Below are positions 52,101 to 63,690 of a stretch of DNA of 64,000 bases, piece after piece. This stretch comes from Pyrocephalus nanus. Lineage: Eukaryota > Chordata > Aves > Passeriformes > Tyrannidae. The translations under genes were made by a program, and so were the position numbers. Positions within the stretch are counted from its first letter, which is position 1; every line of letters begins with the position of its first letter. Location: NCBI GenBank assembly GCA_038380795.1, contig CM076259.1, positions 72,613,948-72,677,947 of the forward strand, written 5' to 3'. The notes under the pieces were generated by a model. That model searched no databases and was not told the DNA's origin. It saw only the letters and a program-made list of their open reading frames with translations.

Positions 52101-52587
52101 TCCAGTTATACAAGTAAACAGCCTCAGTATTGTCTTTCCTACTGTGCCAGAACTCTTGTGTAGCACTGAGCCCTGCTTTTCTATCTCTGTATATACACAT
52201 ATGCTGTTCTTGAAAAGCTGAATCAAAATAAAATATGTACTTCAATCAGTAAAAACAGATAATTTAAATTTTAGCTGAAATGATAATTTTTTTCTTTTCA
52301 GATGCCTTCTGCCTTTTGGATGGCTTCTGCCTTCAAGTTTTTTGTGTCATCTCAACTCCCACCATTCAGATGCAGAAATTCCATATAATGGGAACTGTGA
52401 TGTCCTTGAAATGATATTCCAGGAACGAATCAGTAGGACAGAACTGGACTTTTATGCAGTTAACTACTGCCTGTAAGCTTTCACATATTCACTTCTAGGT
52501 TCCATAACAAGGTAGATTAAAAAACTCTGCTATTCTTTTTATTTTTTGGTTGTTGTTTGTTTTTTTTCCCCTAAATCTGCAAATTAA

Positions 52588-52846
52588 CTAATGGGGGACT
52601 CAATCCCCTCATCTAAATCATCGATAAAGATGTTAAACAGGACTGGGCCCAGCACTGATCCCTGGGGGACACTACTGGTGACTGGCTGCCAGCTGGATGT
52701 AGCCCCATTCACCATCACTCTGGGCCCGGCCCTCCAGCCAGTTCTTCACCCAGCACAGAGTGTCCCTGTCCAAGCCGTGGGTTGCCAGTTTTTTCAGGAG
52801 TATGCTGTGGGAGACAGTGTCAAGACAGTGCCCTTTCTCCTAATTT
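52588..52846 (-). mobile_element. CR1: CR1 LINE internal RT fragment
   Basis: Minus-strand translation from 52846 gives the CR1 RT block 'DTVSHSILLKKLATHGLD', then '[12 protein letters not shown]', and a decayed '[11 protein letters not shown]' (normally '[11 protein letters not shown]'), just upstream of the catalytic motif. Both ends of the element are missing, so this is an internal fragment, cut on its 3' side by deletion or later rearrangement. It contains stops. Confidence 0.88.
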
Positions 52847-52970
52847 TCCTTATATATTTTCTTAAGTGATATCTTTATACTTTTATATTGTTGCATTTCT
52901 ATAGATATTAAAAAAATAGCTACATATCTCCTTTCCAGTGCAACCAAATTGTTCTAAAATAAGCCTTATA

Positions 52971-53024
<54 letters not shown>

Positions 53025-56000
53025 ATGGTCATTCAGTGTTGTTTCACTCTAATCTGCTCCAGGGGATCTATTACCAAGAACCTTAGTTACCCTCACCTTC
53101 AGAGGTGAGGCATAACATAGGGATAGCAAATGAATGTTCTCTTTTGAAAGTGAGATATATAGGAATACAAAAGAACTAAAAAAACATTTCAGTGAAAAGA
53201 AGAAGTAAAATAGGAACAAGCAGGTGAAATACATGGTCTGCTATAAACTGTTGAGAGAATGTAAATTGGTTTTAAGGGTAAGAAAATTTTGATAGGGTTC
53301 TGATAGATGTAGTTACTAACCTCTAAAAAAGGTGCTGAACTGTAGACTGGAAGAATAGAAAAATTTGTAGACGCTACTAGGACTACAAATTAGCCTGTTG
53401 CTTCCATTAGGCTATTTCTGAATTTCGGTTGCAAAAGAAGTAGTTGGATTCCAACAATTTGCTCTGAGGAAAATGAGGCAGTTGAGCACCAAAAGAAAGT
53501 CAAAAGGAAGATAGCTGTATGGTGTTGAACTGTGAGTAGTATCTCTTCTGGCACAAACTGCTTTACAACTGTGTTTTCTTAGAAACTGAGATTACCCGTG
53601 GTGAGCAAGGAAAGAAGATCCATTCTGTTACATATGGATTCATTCTAGCTTTGCTATTTAAATCTCTGTACTTTGTGATCTAAAAGCACCTTAATCGGCA
53701 TAAAATTTTATTACATAAATATAATATATATAAATTTATATATCATATTTTATAATGTTTTAGCCTGAGGAGGAAGTAATTCAGTTAGTTTCATAAAAAA
53801 TGGACATTTGATTTAGGCTTGTAGAATGGTGTCTAATCTTTAAGAGAAATTAAAACAGGAAGAAACAAATCTTGTTATCACCCACCAGTATAGGGGACAT
53901 TTCCAGACTTTAGCAGAAGGAAAGTCTCTCTGTTCTCTTTTTTCCCTTTGTCATGAACTTATTCATTTGTTTTGATTAAAATTTTGTAGCATGAATGACT
54001 TAGTGAGCAATTTTTCAGCAGCAGAATGCCAAAAAATTATTTTAGACAAGTAATGGCAGTTCCATCTTTATGTGAAATAGAAGGGGTAAGTCTGAGGCAG
54101 ATTTCTAGTGGTGTAGTTTCAAAATAGTCACTGATATTTAAGCTATTTTAGCTATGGTAGGTGTGTTTTAAAATGCACTGTATGAATAAGCCATGTTCAC
54201 GTATACTACATCAATTGGCCTAGAGGCTCAGAGATCAAAACTGATGTTTAATGTTTACGAATAGAATCAATTGAAAAATGTACTTACTGTACTAATGGGT
54301 TTAAACTAAGTTTCCCTAAGAAGTCACACTGCCTCGTATAGCTCGAGGAGACACTAAACTGTAATATAAATAATATTTGTTTTATAAATGTAATCACTGA
54401 TGAACAACAAAAGTATAGCAGAGTAAATATGATGAAAAAATATACTTTATATCTTAAAGCAAGAAGGTCTCTATCTTATCTAAAAGAGCCAAAAATTGAT
54501 TCAAAGAGTTTCAGAAGCTAAACAATTGTGTCTTTTATTGAATATTTGGAAGATTTCATAGACTATATTTATGGTATGTATAAAAAAGCAGCCATCATGA
54601 GACTCTTCTTTTGCTGTTGTTGATGTTGATTAAACACATAAGCAGTGTTAACATTCTAAAAAAAGAAACCAAACCAAACCAAAAACCAACAGCAATGGCC
54701 TGTATTGCTCTGTGATTCTATACAGTTATCTTGTAGTAGTATGCCATTACTTGTGTCTATGATAATTATGTCGTAAATAATAAGTTATTCAGATAGAAGG
54801 ATTAAGTATATGGAAAATCTTAACTATGATACTTATACTATTGAAAGCTGTATTTCTAGTATTTTGACTGAGATATGTAAGTGAAACTGCTTCAATATGC
54901 CATGATTTTCTCCAAAAGCTGTAGCCTTTCCCAAACTGCAAAAAAGGCTTTCAGACTATGTTGATTTGATACTTCAAAAGGTAATGGAGTACATTCAGTT
55001 CAAATAAGAAGTCTGGCAGAGAATTTGCAAGATGGAATATTTTCCATTAATTAAGTATACAGTCATTCATAAGCTACTAGAAATTTATTTGGAAGCGAAT
55101 TAATTTCTGAATGCATTTACTTGATTAAATTTTGTTTAGTTACTCCCTCATAAAATCACCGATTTTGGTTTAGATAGGGGTTAAGATGATTTAACATTAT
55201 AAGAAAAATCTAAAACACATTCTTTCTAATACTAGAAGTACAGTAAACACATTTTATTCTGCTTTGCTGAATATTAAATTGAAACAAAAAATAAAACTAA
55301 AAAAAATACTTTTGAAAAGGAATAATAGAGCCTTAGGACAGTGCTAGCCTTAGTTTTGAGAACACTGTCTAGACATGAGAGATTGTCAGTGTCAATAAAA
55401 CCAGAATTAAAAGTGAATCAATTAAGCCTATGCTTAGCTTTAAGGACTTGTTTAAAATATTCTAAGGGGGAAGCAAAACTGGATAGATTTGATCTACACT
55501 GAATTTATAAATAGAATTTTATAAGGAAACCCTATTTTCCCTTAAATACCTACATATAGCTCAACTGCCTAAGGATATGCATTAGAACATAATTGTCATC
55601 CTCCCGGGTAAAATTTTCTCCAGTTCTGTTCATGAATGACAAATAGGAATCTCTAGATAAATCAGGTATTTACTGCTCAAATGGATGTTCTCCTGAGGGA
55701 GATACCACACTTGTAGTTATAACTAAACAAAAATGTAGTCTTTCATCTAAAATTTCCTCTATTCTAGTTGTGCCACTTCTGTAGATTAAATAAATGTTAG
55801 TTCACATCTTTTTGTCAGAAGAGGAAGTGCACTCACCTGCACTCAAGTAACTAATAAGTAAACCTGCATTTCAATGAGGTGTAAACCATTTTTTTTTTCC
55901 TTGTTGGCTTTTAGTATTAAATGTGTCTTGTACCAAACTGCATTATACAGTAAACTGTAGAGACACTAAATAGTATGAATGTTACTAATTCATAACTAGT

Positions 56001-57869
56001 TTCTGACCAAGCATGTCTATATTACTTAATAAAATAAGGATAGAGACTACTCTTTGAGCATAAATTAAGTGGCACATTCTGCCCACATTTACACTATTAA
56101 AGTTCTGGCCATGAGTCTTTCCTGTGACTCCTTTGGTGCTCACCAGTGTATAATTTTTGACACATTTGTTGATTGTTCCAACTTGAAGAGTGTGACATAA
56201 AATGGAGTTTCTTCTTGCCAGAATAATGTTTACACAGCCTTGAATTTTTGACTGTATTTCTTTAGTATGTGGAATGAAAATATGTAGAGGTGGTTGTAAT
56301 GGTCCTGGATCACTGTATGGAATGAAGTAGCCAAACCTGGTGATTCTTTGAAATAGCCCCTCTCCACAGCTATCTTTTGAATTGTAGTCTTAGAATATTT
56401 AGTGACATGTGCCATTTGTGTTTTGACACAAGGCTAAGTGTGCCAAAGAGCTTTCTAGAACTTAAAAATTATTAAAAAGTATTAATCTAATAGTTTAGAT
56501 TTTTCCACTAGTTCTTTGTTACTTAGCAGAATGGACAGAACTATTGTTAGACAAAAATGTGAGTTAACCACTCTGGCATAATAATCAAGATACAATGAGT
56601 GATCCTCAAATTCTTCCGATAAAGCTGAGTATAGGTAAAGTCTTGACCTGATTAAGTTTTTGGAGTGGATCACTTAACTTTTCAAACAGAAGCAAAATAG
56701 ATTGAATGCTGTTACAGAAATGTTGTGGTCAGCTCAAGCAAGAGAAAATATTCTTCAGATTTATTCTATGAATGCCCAGCCAACTTCCAAAATACAGCTA
56801 CACATGTGGGGACTCACATCAGGGACAGTAATCTTGTTGTTTTCCTTTGTTAGTCTTAGGCCAGCTGATTCCATGTGGTCCATTTGCCTTGATTAGATTA
56901 CTAAGGTTTCTCCACCTGCCATTGTTTACCTGACCTTTACTGGATCTTTGTATTTTTTTTCCTTTAGTAATGTAACCTAATACTGTTTTTCTAAGGATTA
57001 AACCTCATCTATAGTAATTCTGGTGTTTAACTAAACAAAGTTAAACCAGCCAGCCAACCTGCAAATGAAAGAAAATCTTTGTGAAAGAAACTCCTCGATA
57101 CAGAAACAGTCTTTGGGGAATTAATGTATCCATAACCTATATTAGCTGTCTTTTCAGGTTCCTATTAGGTTTGGCAGCATAGGTTTAATGTGCTGTTCCA
57201 ATCCCTACATCATCCTGTCTTTAAATGTTGAGGTTTACAACCTTGGCGCGGGTCCAAAGAGGAAATTAATGACATAGAATTATCTGATTTGTATTCTGCA
57301 AATCTGGAGAATCATCCACCTGAGGCGTAAGACTTTATCAAATAAACATAGATATTTAATTTAGGATGTCATCTATTGTGCTGTGAAAGACCATATAATG
57401 CATATCATCCTAAAGTAAATGTTCACATTTGGTTGGAAGAAGTTTTTCCCAGCAGTGTCCTTTTCTCTTCCCTGACTGAAAAGAGAGGTAAATGTAATTC
57501 AGCAGCTGAGAGATTTCCAGTGTTGTTTCAGATGCTATGCATCACCTGAGAAATTGTATGGACTTGGAAGATATGACATACTCTGAAGAAAGCCCACAGC
57601 TCCTGAAACATAGAATTCCTAGAACATGAAACCTGAATGTCTCAAATCACAGCTCTGTATAGTCAACTAGAGCCTAATCTTACTCTTCTGTACTTCATAT
57701 TGAGATGTGATGAATATCTATTCTCCAGTCTTATGTAAAACATCAATGAGGAGCAAGATATCAAAGTATAAAATAGCAATAAGAAACTCAGTAAGCACTT
57801 TATTGTTGCTTTTGGATCATGTAAGACCAATATAATAGCATTTTGACAGGGTACTGTGAAGAGACAGAC
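52847..57869. other. AT-rich noncoding DNA, no gene seen
   Basis: No recognisable gene. A TA/CA microsatellite at 52967-53024 and an AT-palindromic patch at about 53712-53760 are the only structured features. The 54656-54695 stretch is CCAAA-rich low complexity. Confidence 0.55.
52967..53024. repeat. (TA)n(CA)n microsatellite
   Basis: A TA repeat of about 20 uninterrupted units from about 52979, ending in CACACACA, with a TATATATGTG lead-in. It is self-complementary and able to extrude a hairpin. Confidence 0.95.
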
Positions 57870-58010
57870 TAACTGGCCAAGCAGCAGCTCTGCTCAGAAA
57901 AATCTTGGAATCTTGGGGCACCATAGGTTAAACAGAAGTCAATGGTGTGCCTTGGTGGTCATGAAGGAGCAGCACACACAGGCCTGTATCAGCCTAATAA
58001 GTGAATTGAA
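57870..58010 (+). mobile_element. CR1: Old CR1 RT fragment
   Basis: The + strand has 'tggccaagcagcagctctgc', a decayed 'LGILGHHRLNRSQWC' (compare the usual '[15 protein letters not shown]'), and 'tgtatcagcctaataagtg'. The frame covering it (57856-58158) is open, but by chance beyond the CR1 part. This is a much older copy than that at 5492. Confidence 0.7.
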
Positions 58011-58194
58011 GATTTCCCCTTATCTAGTACTCATTAACTGCACCAAGAATACTGAATCTAGCTTTGAAATTACCAACACAAGAAGGAAGTTTATCACCTG
58101 GAGTGAGTTTATCGGAGAACCACACATATGGTTAGAAGCTAGAACATTTATGCCGTGAGAAAATGCTAATGGACAAGACTTGTACATACTTGTA

Positions 58195-58345
58195 CAAGAC
58201 TGGAGAAATATTTTAGAGAACTTAAGAGTAGTTTCCCAGTGTGTAAGAGAAGGTTACTGACAGTATCAGGCTCTTTTCTGAAATGCACAGTGAGAGAACA
58301 AGAGGCAATGGTCACAAATTGAAACAGGGTCTTATAACTCAGTGT
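58195..58345 (+). mobile_element. CR1: Old CR1 C-terminal fragment
   Basis: 'caggctcttttctgaaatgc', then 'acagtgagagaacaagaggc' and 'aatggtcacaaattgaaaca', corresponds to the 'LFSEVHSERTRGNSHKLQ' part of old CR1 subfamilies. It is in the same orientation as 57870-58010 and lies where the next part would be expected. The two are probably one decayed insertion with a non-matching or deleted middle. Confidence 0.7.
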
Positions 58346-59386
58346 AGTGAAACCAAAATCTATGTGAAGTTAATTAAGCACCTGAAAAAGAAGGAGCCTA
58401 CTTGTGCTTGAGGCTGAGGTGGGGATGTTGTTGTTTTAAATTTTGGTTTTGATTTATTTTAACTGACATAAATTAATTTTCCCTAACTTAAACCTGCTTT
58501 ACCTGTGATGATAATTGATAAACAATCTCTCTATCTTGACCCACGAGCTTTTTCATCTTATTTTGTCCTCTTGAGGAGGGGGAGTAATTAAAATGTCTGG
58601 GTGATGGTTTAGCAGCTGTCAAAGGCTAACTCCCCACATAAAGTTACATAATTAGAATAAATCAGCCTATTTTCCTTATCCCTGCTCATTATTACATTAG
58701 ATGCTTTGATATTTTGATTTATAGAAAAAAAAAAATGGAAGAAAACCCGTTCAATCACCAAAGTGTCTAGATGAGTATTTCTGTATCTGTCTTAGGCACA
58801 TGCCTTCAATATCACTTCTGTTTCATGGGCTCCAATGCTATTTAGAAGCTGCAATACATTTCCCACCCAAACATTTCTATTCAATTGCATCATATTTATA
58901 TACCACTTGAGACAAAATTAGCACAAATGCTGTCTTTTCTCCAGGACGAACTATTTATGATTTCTGAAAATAAATCAGTCCCTGAGCAATGAAAACTAAG
59001 TTCTTTATTGTTAGAGTGCTGTTCTGAATGGTTGCCAATATTTAAACTATATGATCTTAGAGGGAAATATACTGTTCCCTTACTTGATGGCTAGCTTATA
59101 AATTTTTCAATAGTAGCTGCATTACATGTTTGAATAATAATAATTTCCGTCACTATTGTTCCATGGACAAATTGAAAATAATATTGGCAGCAATAAGCAC
59201 TGTGAGTAGTTTGACTGAGTTCTAGTGTTATGATCAGGTTTTTAAAAGTTGTTAGAGAGATGCCCCTGTCCAAATTAAGGAGCAGATGAGACCATATGTC
59301 GAAGTCAATAGCACAGAGTTATTTAACAGTAAATGTGAGGTACAGAGAGACAGAAGAAACTATGAGAGAGAGTGGGGAAGAGAAAG
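58346..59386. other. AT-rich noncoding DNA, no gene seen
   Basis: No recognisable gene or repeat. A stretch at 58520-58610 ('atcttgacccacgagctttt', 'gaggagggggagtaatta') resembles the U5 wording of the LTR at 18372 and may be a tiny LTR scrap in + orientation. Confidence 0.45.
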
Positions 59387-59774
59387 AATCATAGAATTTG
59401 AGGATCAAAGAATCATGAAATCAACCGGGCTGGAAAAGACCTTCAAGATCATCAAGTCCAACCCTTGATCTAACACCACTGTGATTACTAGAGCATGGCA
59501 CTAAGTGCCATATTCAGTGTCATCTTAAAAACCTCCAGGGACGGTGAATCCACCACCTCCCTGGGCAGCCCATCCCAATGTCTGATTACTCTCTCTACAA
59601 AATTTTTTCTCCTAATATTCAACCTAAACCTCCCCTGGCACAGCTTAAGACTGTGCCCTCTTGTCCTACTGCTGGTTGCCTGGGAGAAGAGACCGACCCC
59701 CACCTGTCTACAACCTCCTTTCAGGTAGTTGTAGAGAGTGATGAGGTCACCCTTGAGCCTCCTCTTCTTCAGTG
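59387..59774 (-). mobile_element. CR1: CR1 LINE 3' end, same subfamily as 5492
   Basis: The minus strand carries an open CR1 C-terminus from about 59774 to 59490: '[19 protein letters not shown]', '[20 protein letters not shown]', '[19 protein letters not shown]' and '[15 protein letters not shown]', ending in ATGTTGTAA-like context. The 3' UTR follows ('GATCAAGGGTTGGACTTGAT') down to the tail at 59387. It is the closest relative of the 5492 copy in this window and is uninterrupted where that one is frameshifted. Confidence 0.93.
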
Positions 59775-59775
59775 T

Positions 59776-59851
59776 GACTCTTGGGGATGGTCCTGTAAAG
59801 GGACTTTCTGATCCTTGTGGGTCCCTTCCAACTCCACATATTCTGTGATAT
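59776..59851 (+). mobile_element. CR1: CR1 3'-terminal scrap in inverted orientation
   Basis: 'ctgatccttgtgggtccctt', 'ccaactccacatattctgtg' and 'atat' form a CR1 3' end on the + strand, directly abutting the 5'-truncated edge of the minus-strand CR1. It belongs to another subfamily (the GTGGGTCCCTTCCAACT type, as at 14803 and 40764). Confidence 0.88.
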
Positions 59852-62140
59852 ATTGTAGTCACTTGGTGAGATAGGCAATCATGAGAGGAAGTTTAACCCA
59901 CCTGCATTTCCATGGAATGACAGATGTCTAATGTAGTATTTACCAGGCACCTGGGAAGGGTTCGGAATTTCCCCACCCTGGTGTGAACTTTAACAAGGTT
60001 TGGGGGTATGCAGACACTGTCTCTGTGTCCTGATGCCCATGGGAAGGAATCACAGGAGTGAACGCACTGTGTTTTTTTTAATTTTTTTTTTTTTAATGCT
60101 AATCAAAGAAACTAAGTACTGATAAAACTGGATACAGCTACGTCCTCTCACCCATCATAGAGAAACTCTAGAAGGATATTTTAAATTAGACACACAGTAT
60201 CACGCTGTGGAAGTGAGATGACGTGCTGGGAAAAACTGGAGAGATTAAGTAAAGGAGAGGTTAAAGATGACTGTAATTTTGGTACTTTAATTTCCTATGA
60301 TTGAATTTCAAGACTATTTTCCATTAAGTAAAAAAAAAATGAGGTAAAAGGAGCACTGTGTAGCTGAAGTTTGACAGCAAAGTTTTACTTCTTTTCACAG
60401 TACAGTTGCTAGAAGAATTATACTTCAGGTAGGTGGCAAGGTGATTTAACAAAACATGAATTTGACAGTGGTATGGTTAAGATGAAATTGCACTGCATAA
60501 ACTAAATGGACTTGGGTACTAAAATGTTTTAGTCAGAAATTTCTGCAATTTTATGAACTACATGACCTCCTTGTTCAATAAGAAATACAGTGTACTCCAG
60601 AAGTTGGGTGTGTTGTGGTAGAGGCTCGATCCATACTTTGTGCAGTGCTGGGCCAGGACCTGGCTTCTGTGAGTGACCCTGGGAAGCACTGGTTACAAGG
60701 CCTGGGCAGAGGATCCCTGTTTCATGAGTGTCTTGTTCACAGTCACTCTGTGCCTAACAACTCGCTGACACAGTTTGCTCCTCTGGAAGACTCTGAACAT
60801 GCTCAGAACTTTCACAATGATTGATATGTTTGCACCTTTCATAACCAATGCTTATCAGGCTGTTTGTGTGCAAGGTACTACTCAATCCTTATGACTAAGC
60901 TACGCCCTTATCCTGGAAGTTTAACTACACTTATGCTAACACATTTGTCAACTAGCACTGTTTTATGCTATCTGCACACAGGGCATGACTCGGGAATAGC
61001 AAGCAGAACACATATGTGTAAATATACATTATGTAAAAAGAAAACCAGAGGTTTCCTAGTTTAATTTGATCTCAGTATAATACAAAATTTTAGAACAAAT
61101 TATTAAAGAAAGAATAACTGAAAAGTAACAAATAAGTAGAAAACATAACATTCAAGATCTATTTATAGAAAGAAGTCATGATATTTGATGAAGAAATTAA
61201 ATAAAAAGAGGACAAGTTATTCTAGTAATAATGAATCTGAGAGTAAAAAATCAGTATATATATTTTCTCTTGTATGTAAATAGAAATAAAAGATCAAAAG
61301 CAATGATTCAATTAAATGATTAATACTTTTGTAGGAAAGAGGAAGTTCTGCACTGCTGTTGAAATTTGTTAACCTAGGAGCTGGATTTTTGATATGAAGT
61401 TAAGATCTCAAATTATTATTTTAGGGCAATTTCATTATTTACAAGTTTGATTTGCTTTCTCTTTCTATTATTAAAAAACTCTTATTTGTTAGGTCTATGT
61501 ATTACTATGCAGTAATATTCAGACATCATCCCTGTTTTCTGAAAAAAAATTGGCATTTGTGAAGGTTAAGGGACATCCAATTGACTTGAACAGATGATGT
61601 AGTCACTAAAAAGAGTTTGTTAACTTTGCCGTTTGTTAAGACTGACGAGCAGTTTCTTGAAGGAGCAGCAAAATACAATTCATAGTCCATTTCCTCTTGA
61701 GTAGTTCTATGGCACTGTGAAGAAAGCATCTGTGGATTCATTTGCTGGAATGCCTTCGCCATCAGAAATTCCACTCACAGTTTTATGAACATACAGAGTT
61801 TCTAGGGTTGATGTGTTCACTTGACACTATAGAGCTTTTTGGAGGAAAAAAACTAAGGAATGATGACTGATAAATATGCTCTCAGATTTGCATATATTAA
61901 TAAAATTAGGCTTAGGAGAGTGATAATTTAGTTTTGAGCTTAGCAACTGTGTAATGTTTAATATACACAACAAGTCCCCAGTGGTTTAGATTCACACAGT
62001 CAATTATTGAGGTCAATATTTTTCTGGTTTATTGTTAAAAAATGATTTTTCCCAAAGGACTGAATTTGAAAAGGTAATCATATAATTAATTTGTTTTCCA
62101 GTGATAAAATGATTTGTTAGAATTCCAAGAAAATGATTCT
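59852..62140. other. Noncoding DNA, no gene seen
   Basis: No identified gene. The less AT-rich segment at about 60600-61000 includes frames of 66-69 codons on the + strand without recognisable homology, and may be a degraded repeat. A T run lies at about 60071-60095. Confidence 0.45.
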
Positions 62141-62312
62141 GTGCAGAATTTAAAAAAAACCAAAACAACCTACCAAAAAAAAACCCCAACCAACAAAAAA
62201 CCCACAAAACCCAAAAACAAACAAACAAACAAAACCCCAAACAAACAAACAAAAAACCACACAAAAACCCCTCACAAAAACAAGCAAACAAACAAAAAAC
62301 AACAAAAACCTG
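62141..62312. repeat. (CAAA)n/A-C low-complexity tract
   Basis: About 170 bases of nearly pure A and C, with runs of CAAA ('aacaaacaaacaaacaaaac') and CCAAAA units. This is the longest tract of its class in the window and the strand complement of the (TTTG)n tracts. The lysine/threonine/asparagine-rich + frame across it is compositional. Confidence 0.85.
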
Positions 62313-62461
62313 AATTATTGATAGTGATGGTGTAGTTTTCTCTATTACAAGAATGTGGCATAATTAAACAATTTATTAGTCATAGAATGAACATTTTAAA
62401 ATGTTCTATAAAATGTTAAAATGTATACTACTTTGTATTCTGGATAGGAGGTTTTTACAGT

Positions 62462-62740
62462 TGTCTTGGTTTCAACCAAGGAGAAGTTTACTTTTTCACA
62501 GTAGCCATGAGGGAGTACGGCTGAGGGGGCATGACCAGGACCCAAGTATTATTTGATACCACCTCACATCATTGCTGGGGGCAGGAGGACAAAAGTCTTT
62601 GGCTTCTGAGAAGAGGGTGTGGTTTCCGCTCAGGAAAAAGCATGGTCCAGGGAGTGGTTGGGATAGCATGGTGCTGATCTCAAGCCAGAGAGAATGGCAG
62701 GGTAGCACCAGCTGCAAGGCAGGTCAGACCATACCAAAAT
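62462..62740 (+). mobile_element. Partial LTR of an avian endogenous retrovirus
   Basis: Starts TGTCTTGGTTTCAACCAAGG, close to the 'TGTCYTGGTTTCAGCTGGGA' start of a common bird ERV LTR. The next segments also follow that LTR, but compressed: 'gaagtttactttttcacagt', 'gggcatgaccaggacccaag' and 'gataccacctcacatcattg' (cf. 'ATACCATGTGACGTCATG'). No AATAAA-bearing R/U5 part is recognised, so it looks internally deleted and 3'-truncated. The end point is a guess. Confidence 0.55.
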
Positions 62741-63329
62741 GCAGAAATGCTACGATCTAATACTTTGGTTCAGATCATTATGAAGGCAGAATCAGACCAG
62801 GAATATAATTAGGAATCACATGACTTTTCAGTAGCTTTTCTGAGGTCTTTTTCTTTTGTCATTTGTCTTTGTATGCTTCTGTAGAATAAAATGTTATGAA
62901 AACAATACACACTATTTTGATTTAACTATTTTGATTTAAATCTCTAAAACCCCAGGCCCGGAGTTATGAGCTCAACTAGGAGTTTTATTTTAAAAATATA
63001 CTCCAAAATTTTGCACACCAAATATTTTGAAGAGCTTTTGGTTCTTTAATACCTGGAGGTAGCACAAAGAGAATACAATGCACATGTTTTCTCAGGAGAT
63101 ACTTTTACTAATAATTTTAGAAAATATGGGACATCTTGGCAAAAGTTCAACAGGGTAACATACAATCAAAATTCCACAAATCTATGATGTAGCAGATGCT
63201 AAACCACACAGTTTGGCATAATCCAACCTACTGGATTTAAGTTACCCAAAATATTAAGAAAAGAGATTAAGAGAAATAAAAAAGAAGTAAAGAAAGACAG
63301 AGAAAAGAGATTAAGATAAGATCATAGCT
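62741..63329. other. AT-rich noncoding DNA, no gene seen
   Basis: No gene or known repeat is visible. A short duplicated 'ctattttgattta' occurs at about 62912-62940, and an A/G-rich run lies at 63250-63320 beside the next block. Confidence 0.5.
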
Positions 63330-63690
63330 ACCACCAGAGAGTCCTTTGCAAGTCCAGCTTCCACAGGGCAGGTGGCAGGTCTCGAGTGAAATGGAGACCA
63401 TGCACCGCTGTTTTTAGGTGCTCTGGCCCCCTATTGCCACTCGTCCCAGGTTTCTGCACATTGGCCACTCTGGGTCTCTAGAGGAGGGTGAGGGGCAGTG
63501 CTCCCAGTGTGCCAGCCAATCTAAGACTGGGCTAGGGACTCCAGAGGGTGTGGTGTGGAGCAGAGCTCTCAAGCTACCTTTGCCCCAGAGTTGCCTCAGG
63601 AGGCTTGCAGGGACTGGCATGTGGGATATGGCATTATCTGAGCTCTGTGAGATTCAACTTATCCCTTCCCCCCAGACACACACACTTGAG
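63330..63690. repeat. GC-richer unknown block, possible LTR remnant
   Basis: A block of clearly higher G+C than its flanks, with dense CAG/CTG-type CpG-decay products ('ggcaggtggcaggtctcgag', 'cactctgggtctctagagga'), preceded by a purine-rich tract. The texture resembles the U3 region of bird LTRs. I cannot name the family or set the ends. Frames of 68-96 codons on both strands here have no recognised homology. Confidence 0.3.

Larger units (their letters stand above)
42021..52587. other. AT-rich noncoding DNA with T/G-rich tracts
   Basis: About 10.6 kb without an identified gene. Holds T/G low-complexity tracts (43395 and 49005), a T run at 42447-42464, a G/C-richer unidentified patch at 43530-43700, and an unidentified repeat-like block at 45430-46000. 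The open frame at 50789-51001 starts with a hydrophobic stretch like a signal peptide but has no splice context or recognised homology and is probably chance. Confidence 0.5.

Noticed and set aside
54656..54715. 'tctgtgattctatacag' next to a CCAAA-rich stretch, suggesting a CR1 end
   Set aside because: Only the octamer-like tail matches; no CR1 UTR or coding sequence precedes it.
58171..58200. Repeated 'acttgtaca' forming a small palindrome
   Set aside because: Nine-base words in AT-rich DNA; no larger structure or element.
62114..62335. 73-codon frame rich in Lys, Thr, Asn and Pro
   Set aside because: Translation of a (CAAA)n low-complexity tract.
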